Assembly: GCA_023418535.1 (NCBI GenBank)
Contig: JAEZZN010000069.1
Location: forward strand, 1-8,156
DNA length: 8,156 bases
Origin: Bacillota bacterium
GTDB taxonomy: Bacteria > Bacillota_A > Clostridia > Tissierellales > Peptoniphilaceae
Reading direction: 5' to 3'
A program made the translations under genes and the position numbers. Below, one piece after another: positions 1 to 6,848 of this stretch. Under the pieces are notes generated by a model, which did not search any database, had not been told where the DNA came from, and worked only from the letters and a program-made list of their open reading frames with translations. The stretch's first letter is position 1; the number at the start of each line of letters is the position of its first letter.

Positions 1-362
1 ACTGAACCAACTAGTATTGCTACAAAGTACATTAGTGGATTTTGTACTACACCTATTACCCAAATTCCGCCGTGAGGTGCTCTTATAGAACAATCAAAAG
101 CCATTGATAGAAGACCTGTGATTGAGCTACCAATTATTGATGCCGGGATTACTCTGAGTGGATCTGCTGCTGCAAATGGAATTGCACCTTCAGTGATAAA
201 TGAAAGTCCCATTATAAAGTTTGTTAATATTGATTGTCTATCTTTTGCGGTATATTTATTTTTGAATAACAACATTGATAATGAAAGTGCTAATGGAGGT
301 ACCATACCACCTGCCATTACTGCTGCCATTACTGGTGACGCACCCGCAGCAAGAGAAGAAGC
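1..362 (-). pseudogene. fruA: Fructose-specific PTS EIIC component, C-terminal fragment (truncated fruA)
   Basis: The minus-strand frame gives about 120 residues typical of the C-terminal membrane part of the fructose PTS permease EIIC, which carries fructose across the membrane during phosphorylation. Visible family hallmarks, in order, are MAAVMAGGMVPPLA, the GLSFITEGAIPFAAADPLR block and RAPHGGIWV. The frame runs off the left edge, where I would expect only a short hydrophobic tail to remain. The EIIA, EIIB and most of the EIIC regions are missing. At about position 362 the fructose-permease similarity stops and the same open frame continues into an unrelated sequence. No start codon with a Shine-Dalgarno sequence precedes the fragment. 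It is therefore a remnant and cannot encode a working transporter. The identification is by recognition of conserved motifs and is strong; whether the intact gene exists elsewhere cannot be told here. Confidence 0.85.
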
Positions 363-955
363 ATGAATGTTTAAGAAACTTTCTGCACTTTTTACATAAT
401 ATATTCCGTTTTTGTATTGTCCAGCCTTGTCTACGTCAACGCTAATTTCTATTCTTCCGTTAACGAACATATCTTTCTTAAGCATGATTACCGGACTACC
501 TAAACCATCATGTTGTTTTATAGAAGTTTCTCTATATACTTGCCATACAACAATATTATCATTTGGATCAACTAAATCTAAAAGATTTTGATCTAATTCA
601 ATATGCCATGATAAAGTTTTTTAAGTGTTGCATCTGTAGTATATCCTAAGTTATTAAAAATAGTACTTCTTACCCTAATAGAGATTCCCCTGTTCCTTTT
701 AATGTATCAGCCATTTTACCATTAGCTGACAATTGTTGCCCTTCGAATTCAGCAGTAATTGTATGTGTTGTTGGTGAGTTTAACCAGATATTACTATCTT
801 GCATTCCAGTTTTACTTACATCAACCATTGACAAGTCAATTTTTGTGTTCTTATTTAATGAAACTTTATAGTATCCACTATTTAAGATTGAAAATCAGCT
901 ATAAATTTACTTTATTCCTTTTTGTTTTGATATAAATATTTCCATCTAAAATAGT
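363..955 (-). pseudogene. Frameshifted fragment of an unidentified, probably exported/surface protein
   Basis: I do not recognise the family. On the minus strand, protein-like sequence can be followed through several frames: DGNIYIKTKRNKVNL, then SILNSGYYKVSLNKNTKIDL, then a stretch with ITAEFEGQQLSANGKMADTL, then ISIRVRSTIFNNLGYTTDATLKK, then LSWHIELDQNLLDLVDPNDN and MFVNGRIEISVDVDKAGQYK. Frame changes fall near 893-902 (with a stop), near the C4 run at 687-690, and at the T6 run at 617-622, where one missing base restores the frame. The short alternating beta-strand pattern and paired aromatic residues resemble Gram-positive surface domains (NEAT-like in flavour), but I cannot assign one. 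The 5' end is lost just before the adhesin terminator, and the 3' end is fused in frame to the fruA fragment. Multiple lesions and no start signal make this a pseudogene. Confidence 0.7.
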
Positions 956-968
956 AATATTTAAAATA

Positions 969-1001
969 AAAAATGGATATACTGTCAGTATATCCATTTT
1001 T
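969..1001 (-). terminator. Rho-independent terminator of the adhesin gene
   Basis: A perfect 14-bp inverted repeat (AAAAATGGATATAC / GTATATCCATTTTT) with a 5-nt loop begins 9 bp after the adhesin stop codon at 1011-1013. Read on the minus strand, the stem is followed by a T-rich tract (TTTTTTATTTT). The A-run on the other side means it could also act weakly in the opposite direction. It separates the intact adhesin from the decayed DNA to the left. Confidence 0.9.
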
Positions 1002-1010
1002 GTATTCTAA

Positions 1011-4000
1011 CTATTTATTTTTTCTACGAGAAATAGCTACAAAAGCTACAATAGCAACTGCAATAACAGCAACTAAAGGAAGTACTTTCATACTATCACC
1101 AGTGTTAGGATTTTGAGGTTCATTTGGTTTTTCTGGAACATAAACATTAGTTATAATATTTCCATTAACTCTCTTTTCGTAACCCTTTACATCCACTTCA
1201 TCAAATGTGTATACTATTTCTTTACCATTGTTGTCATATTTAGGTAAATTATCAAATACTAACTTCCAACTATCTTTAGAAGTCATTTCTTTTCTTTGAT
1301 ATTCTTTTCCATTTGCAAGAAGTATAACTGTTATCTTGTCTGGACGAGAATTTTCTTTGTTATTATCATCTACCCATACTTTTGTAACTTCTACACGAGT
1401 TATTTCCGGTTTATCTTCCGGTATTTGTGTATTGGTGATTGTATAACCTTCTTCAACATTTCCAGTTATTTCTGATGTATATCCTGGAACTGAAGCTTCT
1501 TTTAATGTATATACATTTTCATTACCTTCATCATCAAATTTAGATAAATCATTAATTTCAAGTTGCCAATTTGATTCTTTAGTTATTTCATAGGTATCAT
1601 ATACATTACCATTTTTATATAGAGTAACTATGATAGATTCAGGTCTAATATTTGATGCATTATTATCATCTACCCAAACCTTTGAAACTTTCACTTTAAC
1701 TTTTGGAGAGTTTGTAAGTGTAGTATTAAATACTCTTATAGTTTTTTCTATAGTCTTTCCTTCAGCTTCGATAGTTTCAGTTCTCATAGCATTTTCATCT
1801 TCTACTATATCGGTATAGCTATAGAAATATCCTTCTGTTAATTCATTTAGATAAATTATATCTTCGATATTAGTATCAGCTATTGTTGAAGGTAATTCTT
1901 TTAATGTGTAAGTGAAATTATTTTCTGCGTTTAATTGTATTTTTTCAATTAACCAATCTTCTTCAACTCCATCATTATCTAAATCTACTTTAGCTCTTAC
2001 TTCAACTTCAACAGGTAATTTTGGAGTATTTTCTCCGACCCATTCTTTTTTAATTACTAATTCTTTAGAATCAGTATTTTCACCAAAAATTATAGAACCA
2101 TTTGATCCTATACCACCACCTCTTTGAGCAGTATTGTTTTTAATTAATAGTCCATTAACTTTTGCATTATCTTCGCTATTATTTTCGTCATAAACAGCTT
2201 TTAAAGCTAAGTAGCCTTTTATATTTGTTAATTGATCTTGTTCTACACTTTCTCCATCAGTATATCTACTGTCATGGTAGTCATGCATCCATTTTATCTT
2301 TGTACCAAGCGGAGTTCTTGTAGGTAAAGTTACAACAGAGTATCCGTCAGCTTTTGCTTCACTCTTGAAATCGTCAGCTTCAGCTAAAGCTGTATTACTT
2401 TCAAAAATTACACCTTTTTCAGAATAGAATTCTGCTGTTCCTGTTGGACAGAACCATACTCCACCACCACTACCTTGAACTACAGTATGATTAACTCCAT
2501 CTATAGGGAAAGTAACTTCTCTATATTCATCATTAGCTTCGTTTGTTACTATATGTGCATTTTTTATATGTAATACATATGGAACACAAGCAACATATAT
2601 ACCACCACCTTGTAATCCTGCAGTATTCTCTGTTATCTCTCCGCCAGATATTTCAGATGTATTATTTGCAATATAAACACCACCACCTGAGCTTTCTGCT
2701 TTGTTTCCAGTAATGGTTCCACCTGTCATTATAAATGTTGCAGGGTAAACTCTTGACCATTTTTCTATAGTTGTATTAGCAAAGTTTTTTGTATCAATTC
2801 CAGTAGTATAAGCATCCATAGCTAATACAGCACCACCAGTAAGCGGAGCTGTATTTCCAGAAATTTCACCACTTTCAAATGTGAATTTTCCAGCGCCAAA
2901 TATCATTACACCACCAGTTCCAAATACATCTTTTTTCCATACACCTTGCTCTAATTTATATGAGAAACGTTTTTTATTATTTCTTATAGCACCATTTCGG
3001 AAAGTGATTTCTGACAAAGGTTTATCTACAGTGTCGATATATGATCCATCTGATTCTACTCTATTTCTTGTATTATTAACATCTGAAATAGTTGATCCTG
3101 CGTAAACAGCTCCAACAATGGACTCGTTATCATGTATATTTGCTCCATCAATAAGGATTTTACCACCATTGTATGCAGCTATAGCACCAACTTCTCCATT
3201 ATTAAAATATGATTCATAGTTTTGGTTAGAATGGATTTCTACATTAGTAATCTTTATTACATTTTCTCCAGTTTCTCTTACTAAAATACCTGTAGAAGAA
3301 TACCAAACATTATCGTAAACATTTTTTGTGATTACTCCACCTTTTACTTCACCATTAGCAGAATTTCCTACAAATGCTATAAGTGCGTTAAATGCTGTTT
3401 GAGCTCTGTCGTAAGGCTTACCATTTTTTATGTAAAAATTATTAACATTATAATTTTGATATATTACATTTTCAGAATAAAGATGTCCTCTAGAAGTAAT
3501 AAATCCTAAACCTTTACGATATTTATTTGACGTAGGAATTATTTGAGATATTCCATCAAATACTAATTCATTTTCTCCAGAATTTAATGTTAAACTTCCA
3601 TTTTCAGTAACTATAAAGAATTCATCTTCTAGTTTTGAACCTCTATTAAAGTTAACTTTTTTACCATTTGTATTTAAAACTATTGATCTGTCAATAGTTA
3701 TAGTTTTAGTAAATTCGTAGTCACCTTCTTTTAAATCAATTACTTGAGTTTCTGAACCAGTATATTCATTTATCGTTCTAACTAACCAATCAATATTTGA
3801 TTCAACAGCTCTTCTAGAACGACTCTTAACTACTGGCTTAGCCTCAGTTTCTTCTTTATTTACTTTTTCAGATTCAGTTTCAACCACTGTTTCAGTTTCA
3901 ACTACTGTTTCAGTTTCAACTACTGTTTCAGTTTCAACATTAGTTTCTTCTTCAACTTTTATTTCAGTTTCAGTTTCTTCGGTATTTTCGATGTATTCAT

Positions 4001-4133
4001 CTAATACACTTGTTTCGAAAAGTTCTTCTTTAGATTCATCTTCAGCAAATGTTGTAGGAATTTGACCTAGCAACATTAAACACGCTAAGAAAAATGCTGA
4101 AAATTTACTAAATTTTTTACCTATTTTTCTCAT
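1011..4133 (-). CDS. Sortase-anchored beta-helix / Cna_B surface adhesin
   Basis: A large cell-wall-attached surface protein, probably an adhesin; the ligand is unknown. Numbering is from the upstream ATG at 4157 (1048 aa). The likelier start is the ATG at 4133 (residue 9), because G-rich Shine-Dalgarno sequence sits directly before it and none precedes 4157. Signal peptide with cleavage near TTFA-EDE (residue 38). A Glu/Thr-rich stalk (about 39-110) contains VETETV repeats and ends in RSRR. A parallel beta-helix spans roughly 120-690, with Pmp-like repeats of the form xNTA...GGG(V/I)Y near 433-444, 483-495, 509-521 and 673-683. Three Cna_B domains lie at about 697-818, 819-915 and 919-1008. 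Their predicted isopeptide triads are K704/E772/N811, K826/E887/N909 and K926/E987/N1004. The C-terminus has NPNTG (1016-1020), a membrane segment and RRKNK, the classic sortase signal with N in place of L. The Cna_B domains should form a protease-resistant stalk. Confidence 0.93.
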   Translation of the reverse strand: MRKIGKKFSKFSAFFLACLMLLGQIPTTFAEDESKEELFETSVLDEYIENTEETETEIKVEEETNVETETVVETETVVETETVVETESEKVNKEETEAKPVVKSRSRRAVESNIDWLVRTINEYTGSETQVIDLKEGDYEFTKTITIDRSIVLNTNGKKVNFNRGSKLEDEFFIVTENGSLTLNSGENELVFDGISQIIPTSNKYRKGLGFITSRGHLYSENVIYQNYNVNNFYIKNGKPYDRAQTAFNALIAFVGNSANGEVKGGVITKNVYDNVWYSSTGILVRETGENVIKITNVEIHSNQNYESYFNNGEVGAIAAYNGGKILIDGANIHDNESIVGAVYAGSTISDVNNTRNRVESDGSYIDTVDKPLSEITFRNGAIRNNKKRFSYKLEQGVWKKDVFGTGGVMIFGAGKFTFESGEISGNTAPLTGGAVLAMDAYTTGIDTKNFANTTIEKWSRVYPATFIMTGGTITGNKAESSGGGVYIANNTSEISGGEITENTAGLQGGGIYVACVPYVLHIKNAHIVTNEANDEYREVTFPIDGVNHTVVQGSGGGVWFCPTGTAEFYSEKGVIFESNTALAEADDFKSEAKADGYSVVTLPTRTPLGTKIKWMHDYHDSRYTDGESVEQDQLTNIKGYLALKAVYDENNSEDNAKVNGLLIKNNTAQRGGGIGSNGSIIFGENTDSKELVIKKEWVGENTPKLPVEVEVRAKVDLDNDGVEEDWLIEKIQLNAENNFTYTLKELPSTIADTNIEDIIYLNELTEGYFYSYTDIVEDENAMRTETIEAEGKTIEKTIRVFNTTLTNSPKVKVKVSKVWVDDNNASNIRPESIIVTLYKNGNVYDTYEITKESNWQLEINDLSKFDDEGNENVYTLKEASVPGYTSEITGNVEEGYTITNTQIPEDKPEITRVEVTKVWVDDNNKENSRPDKITVILLANGKEYQRKEMTSKDSWKLVFDNLPKYDNNGKEIVYTFDEVDVKGYEKRVNGNIITNVYVPEKPNEPQNPNTGDSMKVLPLVAVIAVAIVAFVAISRRKNK
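3873..3940 (-). repeat. 18-bp tandem repeat encoding VETETV units
   Basis: Nearly four head-to-tail copies of an 18-bp unit (plus strand TTCAGTTTCAACTACTGT) lie at 3873-3890, 3891-3908, 3909-3926 and partly 3927-3940. The second and third are identical and the first differs at one base. The unit is a multiple of three, so gain or loss of copies would lengthen or shorten the acidic stalk of the adhesin by six residues without breaking the frame. Confidence 0.9.
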
Positions 4134-4135
4134 TT

Positions 4136-4144
4136 CCCCCCCCC
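4136..4144 (-). promoter_or_regulatory. G9 homopolymer acting as ribosome binding site of the adhesin
   Basis: On the minus strand the adhesin start reads A-G9-AA-ATG. The nine G residues are the only Shine-Dalgarno-like sequence, immediately before the ATG at 4133. If translation instead starts at the ATG at 4157, the run lies inside codons 5-7 and any change not divisible by three would shift the frame. Either way the tract length should affect expression. A G9 run is very conspicuous in such AT-rich DNA. Confidence 0.65.
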
Positions 4145-4162
4145 TTAATTTATTCATATACT

Positions 4163-4188
4163 ATAATAACATAAATTATTTTTTTTTT
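4163..4188 (-). promoter_or_regulatory. Possible adhesin promoter (extended -10) with T10 tract upstream
   Basis: In the 29-bp gap after the DUF1003 gene, the minus strand contains TGTTATTAT (4163-4171), a TG-extended -10 with one mismatch to TATAAT. No good -35 is seen. A run of ten A residues (minus strand; T10 at 4179-4188) lies 10 bp upstream of the -10, in the spacer region. A start near 4156 would leave a leader beginning just before the G9 ribosome binding site. This is a weak call; the adhesin may instead be read through from the DUF1003 promoter. Confidence 0.35.
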
Positions 4189-4663
4189 ATTCATTTTCTT
4201 TATTTTCTATTTTATCTAATCTTTCATTTATACTATTTATATTTCGATAAATTTCTTCGATTAATATTTCAGACTTAAGATTAACTTTATAATCATTCTT
4301 TGCTCTTTCTCTATCCTTTTCTTCCTGTCTATTTTGACTCATCATAATTATTGGAGCTTGTATTGCAGCAATACATGATAAAACTAAATTCATAAGAATA
4401 AATGGATATGGGTCAAAAGGATTTCTTAACATATACACATTTAATATTATCCACCCAATCAAAACAATAATAAAGAATATTATAAACGTCCAACTCCCCG
4501 CAAATTTAGCAAGTTTATCTGCTGCTAATTGACTTTTGGTCATCTTATTTTCCGGTATTTTATTTACCGTTTCAGCTAATAAAAGCTCTAAAGCTTCTTC
4601 ATACTCTTCATTATTCATATCTTCATCTAGAATTTGCATTATTAAATTTACTTTATTTGACAT
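4187..4663 (-). CDS. DUF1003 family inner-membrane protein
   Basis: A 158-residue membrane protein of the DUF1003 family, whose biochemical role is unknown. The signature block is clear: GSWTF (56-60), WIILN (71-75), FDPYPFILMNLVLSC (83-97), then AAIQAPIIMMSQNR (99-112) and KDRERAKNDYKVN (116-128). Two membrane segments (about 57-77 and 85-107) are flanked by a soluble acidic N-terminus and a charged, probably coiled-coil C-terminus. The start chosen is the ATG at 4663, four bases after GAGGGG (4668-4673). An in-frame TTG at 4675 would overlap that Shine-Dalgarno sequence and is less likely. A good promoter lies upstream. The adhesin follows after a gap of 29 bp to its first possible ATG, so the two may be cotranscribed, though I know of no established functional link. 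Length and motifs match the family and the gene looks intact. Confidence 0.9.
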   Translation of the reverse strand: MSNKVNLIMQILDEDMNNEEYEEALELLLAETVNKIPENKMTKSQLAADKLAKFAGSWTFIIFFIIVLIGWIILNVYMLRNPFDPYPFILMNLVLSCIAAIQAPIIMMSQNRQEEKDRERAKNDYKVNLKSEILIEEIYRNINSINERLDKIENKENE

Positions 4664-4695
4664 ATATCCCCTCAATATTTAACCCATTTTTCTTC

Positions 4696-4724
4696 ATTAT
4701 AAATTCAAACAATAATAAAATCAA
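4696..4724 (-). promoter_or_regulatory. Sigma-A promoter for the DUF1003 gene (and perhaps the adhesin)
   Basis: On the minus strand a -35 TTGATT (4719-4724) is separated by exactly 17 bp from a consensus -10 TATAAT (4696-4701). The start codon at 4663 lies about 33 bp downstream of the -10, leaving room for a short leader with the GAGGGG ribosome binding site. Spacing and sequence make this the best promoter in the window. Confidence 0.75.
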
Positions 4725-4750
4725 ATATTCTCCTATTTTTGAATTTTCTC

Positions 4751-4766
4751 ATTTCTGAACAGAAAT
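4751..4766 (-). terminator. Weak hairpin just after the broken regulator gene
   Basis: Arms ATTTCTG and CAGAAAT (7 bp, 2-nt centre) lie directly after the final TAA (4768-4770) of the regulator remnant. There is no long T-run behind it on the minus strand, so it is at best a weak terminator and may be chance in AT-rich DNA. Confidence 0.25.
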
Positions 4767-4767
4767 T

Positions 4768-5640
4768 TTACTTGTTTTCTGTATCTGTTATTTCTTTCGG
4801 ATCAATAAAGACACCTTTAGAAATTATAAAGTTCATAAATAACAATATTTCTTTCTCATCAGCTTCTATATCAATTATTTGTTTTATAATCTCTTTAAAA
4901 TATTGATATTCTTTATTTAATAATTCTTTTGAATACTTTTCATTTACATCAGTTTTCTTTTTAGAATATCTAACGTGTGAAATAGCTAAATAAACTAATT
5001 ATGAAACATACGCATAATTTGATATCCAAATATTATATTTTTTATTTAATCTCTTTAACTCTTTTATAATCTTCTCAATTAAACTTTTATCAAAATATTT
5101 AGATAAAATTTCCAACACCTGCTCATTGTTACAATCTTGATTATTTCTTAATATCTCTTTTACTAAATATTCCGTAGAAATTGTTCTTGTTTCTTTTTCC
5201 GTATTGTTAAACTTTACTTTTTTATCTTCATCAATATATACTTCTAAAATATGTGATTCATTTAATTTTTTAATTAAATTTCTAATTGTAGAAGCATTAA
5301 AATATATCTTTTCACTAATATCCTCAATTGGTAGAGTTTCATTTGACATGCATATAACTAGTACTATCTGTTCAATTCTTTTAGTAGTTATATCTTCACT
5401 TTCTTCAAATAAATTAATGATGTTTGTTTTATCTTTTGGTTTAATATAATATCCTTTGTTTTTCTTATTCTGCATTTGAATATTAAATTCATTCTTAAAA
5501 TATTTTCTTATTTTTGAAATATCATATCTTATAGTTCTAAGACTAACTTCATATTTCAACATCATATGATTACTATCAATTGGAAGCGGAGAATAATATA
5601 AATCTTCTAAAATATTTAATTGTCTTTCATTTAATTTCAT
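4768..5640 (-). pseudogene. PRD-type transcriptional regulator (BglG/MtlR-like) broken by an in-frame stop
   Basis: The ATG at 5640 follows a strong AGGAGG at 5-nt spacing and opens a 213-codon frame. It has a first HTH (about 15-48, recognition helix SLRTIRYDISKI), a second Mga/HTH domain (about 85-130, IEDISEKIYFNASTIRNLI) and then a PRD domain from about 160. TAA at 4999-5001 cuts the PRD within the YVS-x-LVYLAIS helix. The same frame then stays open for 76 more codons (LVYLAISHVRYSKK to FMNFIISKGVFID), which complete a PRD, ending at TAA 4768-4770. One T-to-A change (TTA Leu to TAA) would explain the break. PRD regulators control sugar-uptake operons and are phosphorylated by PTS proteins on PRD histidines; here the position expected to be His in LLVHLA reads Tyr. 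PRD2, EIIB and EIIA domains common in larger relatives are absent. The 213-residue DNA-binding part could still be made. Confidence 0.75.
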
Positions 5641-5658
5641 ATCTCCTCCTTGATTTAA

Positions 5659-5667
5659 ATTATAGCA
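5659..5667 (-). promoter_or_regulatory. Extended -10 promoter of the regulator
   Basis: On the minus strand TGCTATAAT gives a consensus -10 (TATAAT, 5659-5664) with the extended TG motif. No good -35 is visible, as is usual for this promoter type. The predicted start, near 5652, leaves only about a dozen bases before the ATG, just enough for the AGGAGG ribosome binding site (5645-5650 region). Confidence 0.55.
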
Positions 5668-5693
5668 AAGGATTTCACGGGTAATTATAAACA

Positions 5694-5723
5694 TTTTGCA
5701 CTTTCAAATTCGACAGTGCAAAA
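5694..5723. promoter_or_regulatory. Inverted repeat upstream of the regulator promoter, possible operator
   Basis: Perfect 9-bp arms TTTTGCACT (5694-5702) and AGTGCAAAA (5715-5723) flank a 12-nt centre, about 30 bp upstream of the -10. A further copy of TTGCACTTT lies at 5807-5815, in the same orientation as the left arm. There is no T-run beyond the stem, so it does not look like a terminator. The position fits a binding site for the adjacent regulator or another protein. The rest of 5724-5828 is AT-rich and holds no gene I can support. Confidence 0.45.
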
Positions 5724-5830
5724 CTAGTAAAATACCTATACATATATTATTTTATTAAATCTATCCGTCTTTCAATTTTTCTAAATTTGAAACTATTTTT
5801 TAATTCTTGCACTTTTTAAATATTTATTCA

Positions 5831-5868
5831 AAACAAAAAACACCACAAGATTATACTTATGATGTTTT
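5831..5868 (-). terminator. Rho-independent terminator of the DpnII operon
   Basis: On the minus strand AAAACATCATAAG pairs with CTTGTGGTGTTTT (13 pairs including two G-U) around a 6-nt loop, followed by TTTTTTGTTTT. The G-U pairs form only in the minus-strand transcript, which sets the direction. It lies about 100 bp after the endonuclease stop codon. The stretch 5869-5966 is AT-rich and shows no gene. Confidence 0.75.
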
Positions 5869-5966
5869 AAACATTTATATTCTATTTTTATTTCCTAATC
5901 TTTTAATGTTTTAATTTTAAATATCTTTGTTTTATAAATTTAGTAAAATTGAAATCAGTAATCGTT

Positions 5967-6848
5967 TTATCTACTTAAAATCTCTTTTAGAAGTCCATCA
6001 CTAAAAATCATGTGAAGATTCAATATATTATTTATTTCTTCCATAGCTTCAGTAATTGGGTTTATAGCTGTTTTCCATCCTTGCCCGTCTGTTACCCATA
6101 TAAAACTAATATTTTCATCTTCACTTATTAATCTATTTAGATTCATAAACTCACCGCATACAGATTTTAGCTTACTACCTCCACCATTATAGTAATTTGT
6201 TTCAATTAAAAATAGTTTATCTATAGTTTTATTGTAGATAGCTAAATCAAAACTTCTATTTGCTTTATCAGTCGGAACAGTTTTTCCCCATTTAGATCGG
6301 ATTTGAGAAGCTTTAGCTTGAGGAATATATTCAAGATTGTATTCCCCAGAAATGCTTGAAACATAATCCTCTACGATCGTTTCCATATTAGTTCCACTTC
6401 TATTTTTTCTTCCATTACTGTCTAAACCAGCTTCAACACCATATACATAATCCACAAGTGATTTATTTGCATGATTTTTAATGAAATCTAATAATCCTAT
6501 ACTTTCACAAAAATCTACATAAAGATCTGTATTATCTTTATCTATATTCTTAAAGTTAAGATTTTTATAAGTCATTACAAATTCATTTAAGTCTAAAATT
6601 ACAATCTCTTTATTTCTTTCAGAAATTAATGAAGGTATCGCCCTTATGAGATCAGGTTGTTTTCTAAAAAGCTCTCTTGTCTCATTTATAATATCTTCTT
6701 TTCCTATTAAATAATTTAATGTGTTTAATTCTAACTCAAACTCTTTAGTATTCCTTACTACTTTTTCCCAATTAATAAAATAATTAGGTGTTTTGTTTGA
6801 CATAGATAAAGTATCAATAAAATATTCTAACCTATTACTATAATTCAT
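5967..6848 (-). CDS. dpnB: Type II restriction endonuclease, DpnII family (cuts GATC)
   Basis: A 293-residue endonuclease closely resembling DpnII of Streptococcus pneumoniae in length and motifs. The family cuts unmethylated double-stranded GATC and destroys incoming DNA. Recognisable blocks are LVDYVYGVEAGLDSNGRKN (131-149), the PD-(D/E)xK-type core with FD at 200-201 and IETN at 215-218, GGGSK (222-226) and WVTDGQGW (251-258). The start ATG at 6848 overlaps the end of dpnA by 11 bp and has GGGAGT six bases upstream, inside dpnA. This suggests translational coupling and expression after the protective methylases. Gene order methylase, methylase, nuclease matches the dpnM-dpnA-dpnB operon. 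The frame is complete with no lost motif, so the enzyme is probably active. The GATC specificity is inferred from family resemblance and the companion methylases. Confidence 0.95.
   Translation of the reverse strand: MNYSNRLEYFIDTLSMSNKTPNYFINWEKVVRNTKEFELELNTLNYLIGKEDIINETRELFRKQPDLIRAIPSLISERNKEIVILDLNEFVMTYKNLNFKNIDKDNTDLYVDFCESIGLLDFIKNHANKSLVDYVYGVEAGLDSNGRKNRSGTNMETIVEDYVSSISGEYNLEYIPQAKASQIRSKWGKTVPTDKANRSFDLAIYNKTIDKLFLIETNYYNGGGSKLKSVCGEFMNLNRLISEDENISFIWVTDGQGWKTAINPITEAMEEINNILNLHMIFSDGLLKEILSR

Noticed and set aside
118..366. Plus-strand open frame of 82 codons
   Set aside because: It is the antisense shadow of the conserved FruA EIIC sequence on the minus strand and has no ribosome binding site.
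1630..3105. Several plus-strand open frames (1630-1818, 1912-2127, 2881-3105)
   Set aside because: All lie opposite the intact adhesin gene, have no Shine-Dalgarno sequences and no recognisable domains.
4040..4133. Possible lipobox (FLAC) in the adhesin signal peptide
   Set aside because: The Cys is followed by more hydrophobic residues and a better signal-peptidase I site (TTFA), and the protein has a C-terminal sortase anchor.
4999..5001. Stop-codon readthrough or recoding in the regulator
   Set aside because: The codon is TAA, not TGA, and no recoding hairpin follows; a simple nonsense mutation is the plainer explanation.
5204..5449. Plus-strand open frame opposite the regulator
   Set aside because: Low-complexity hydrophobic shadow of the regulator coding strand.
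5640..5694. Longer regulator start at ATG 5694
   Set aside because: No ribosome binding site there, it overlaps the inverted repeat and would lie upstream of the extended -10; the ATG at 5640 has AGGAGG.
5655..5760. A 22-codon minus-strand micro-gene in the intergenic region
   Set aside because: No Shine-Dalgarno sequence, and it overlaps the inverted repeat and the regulator promoter region.
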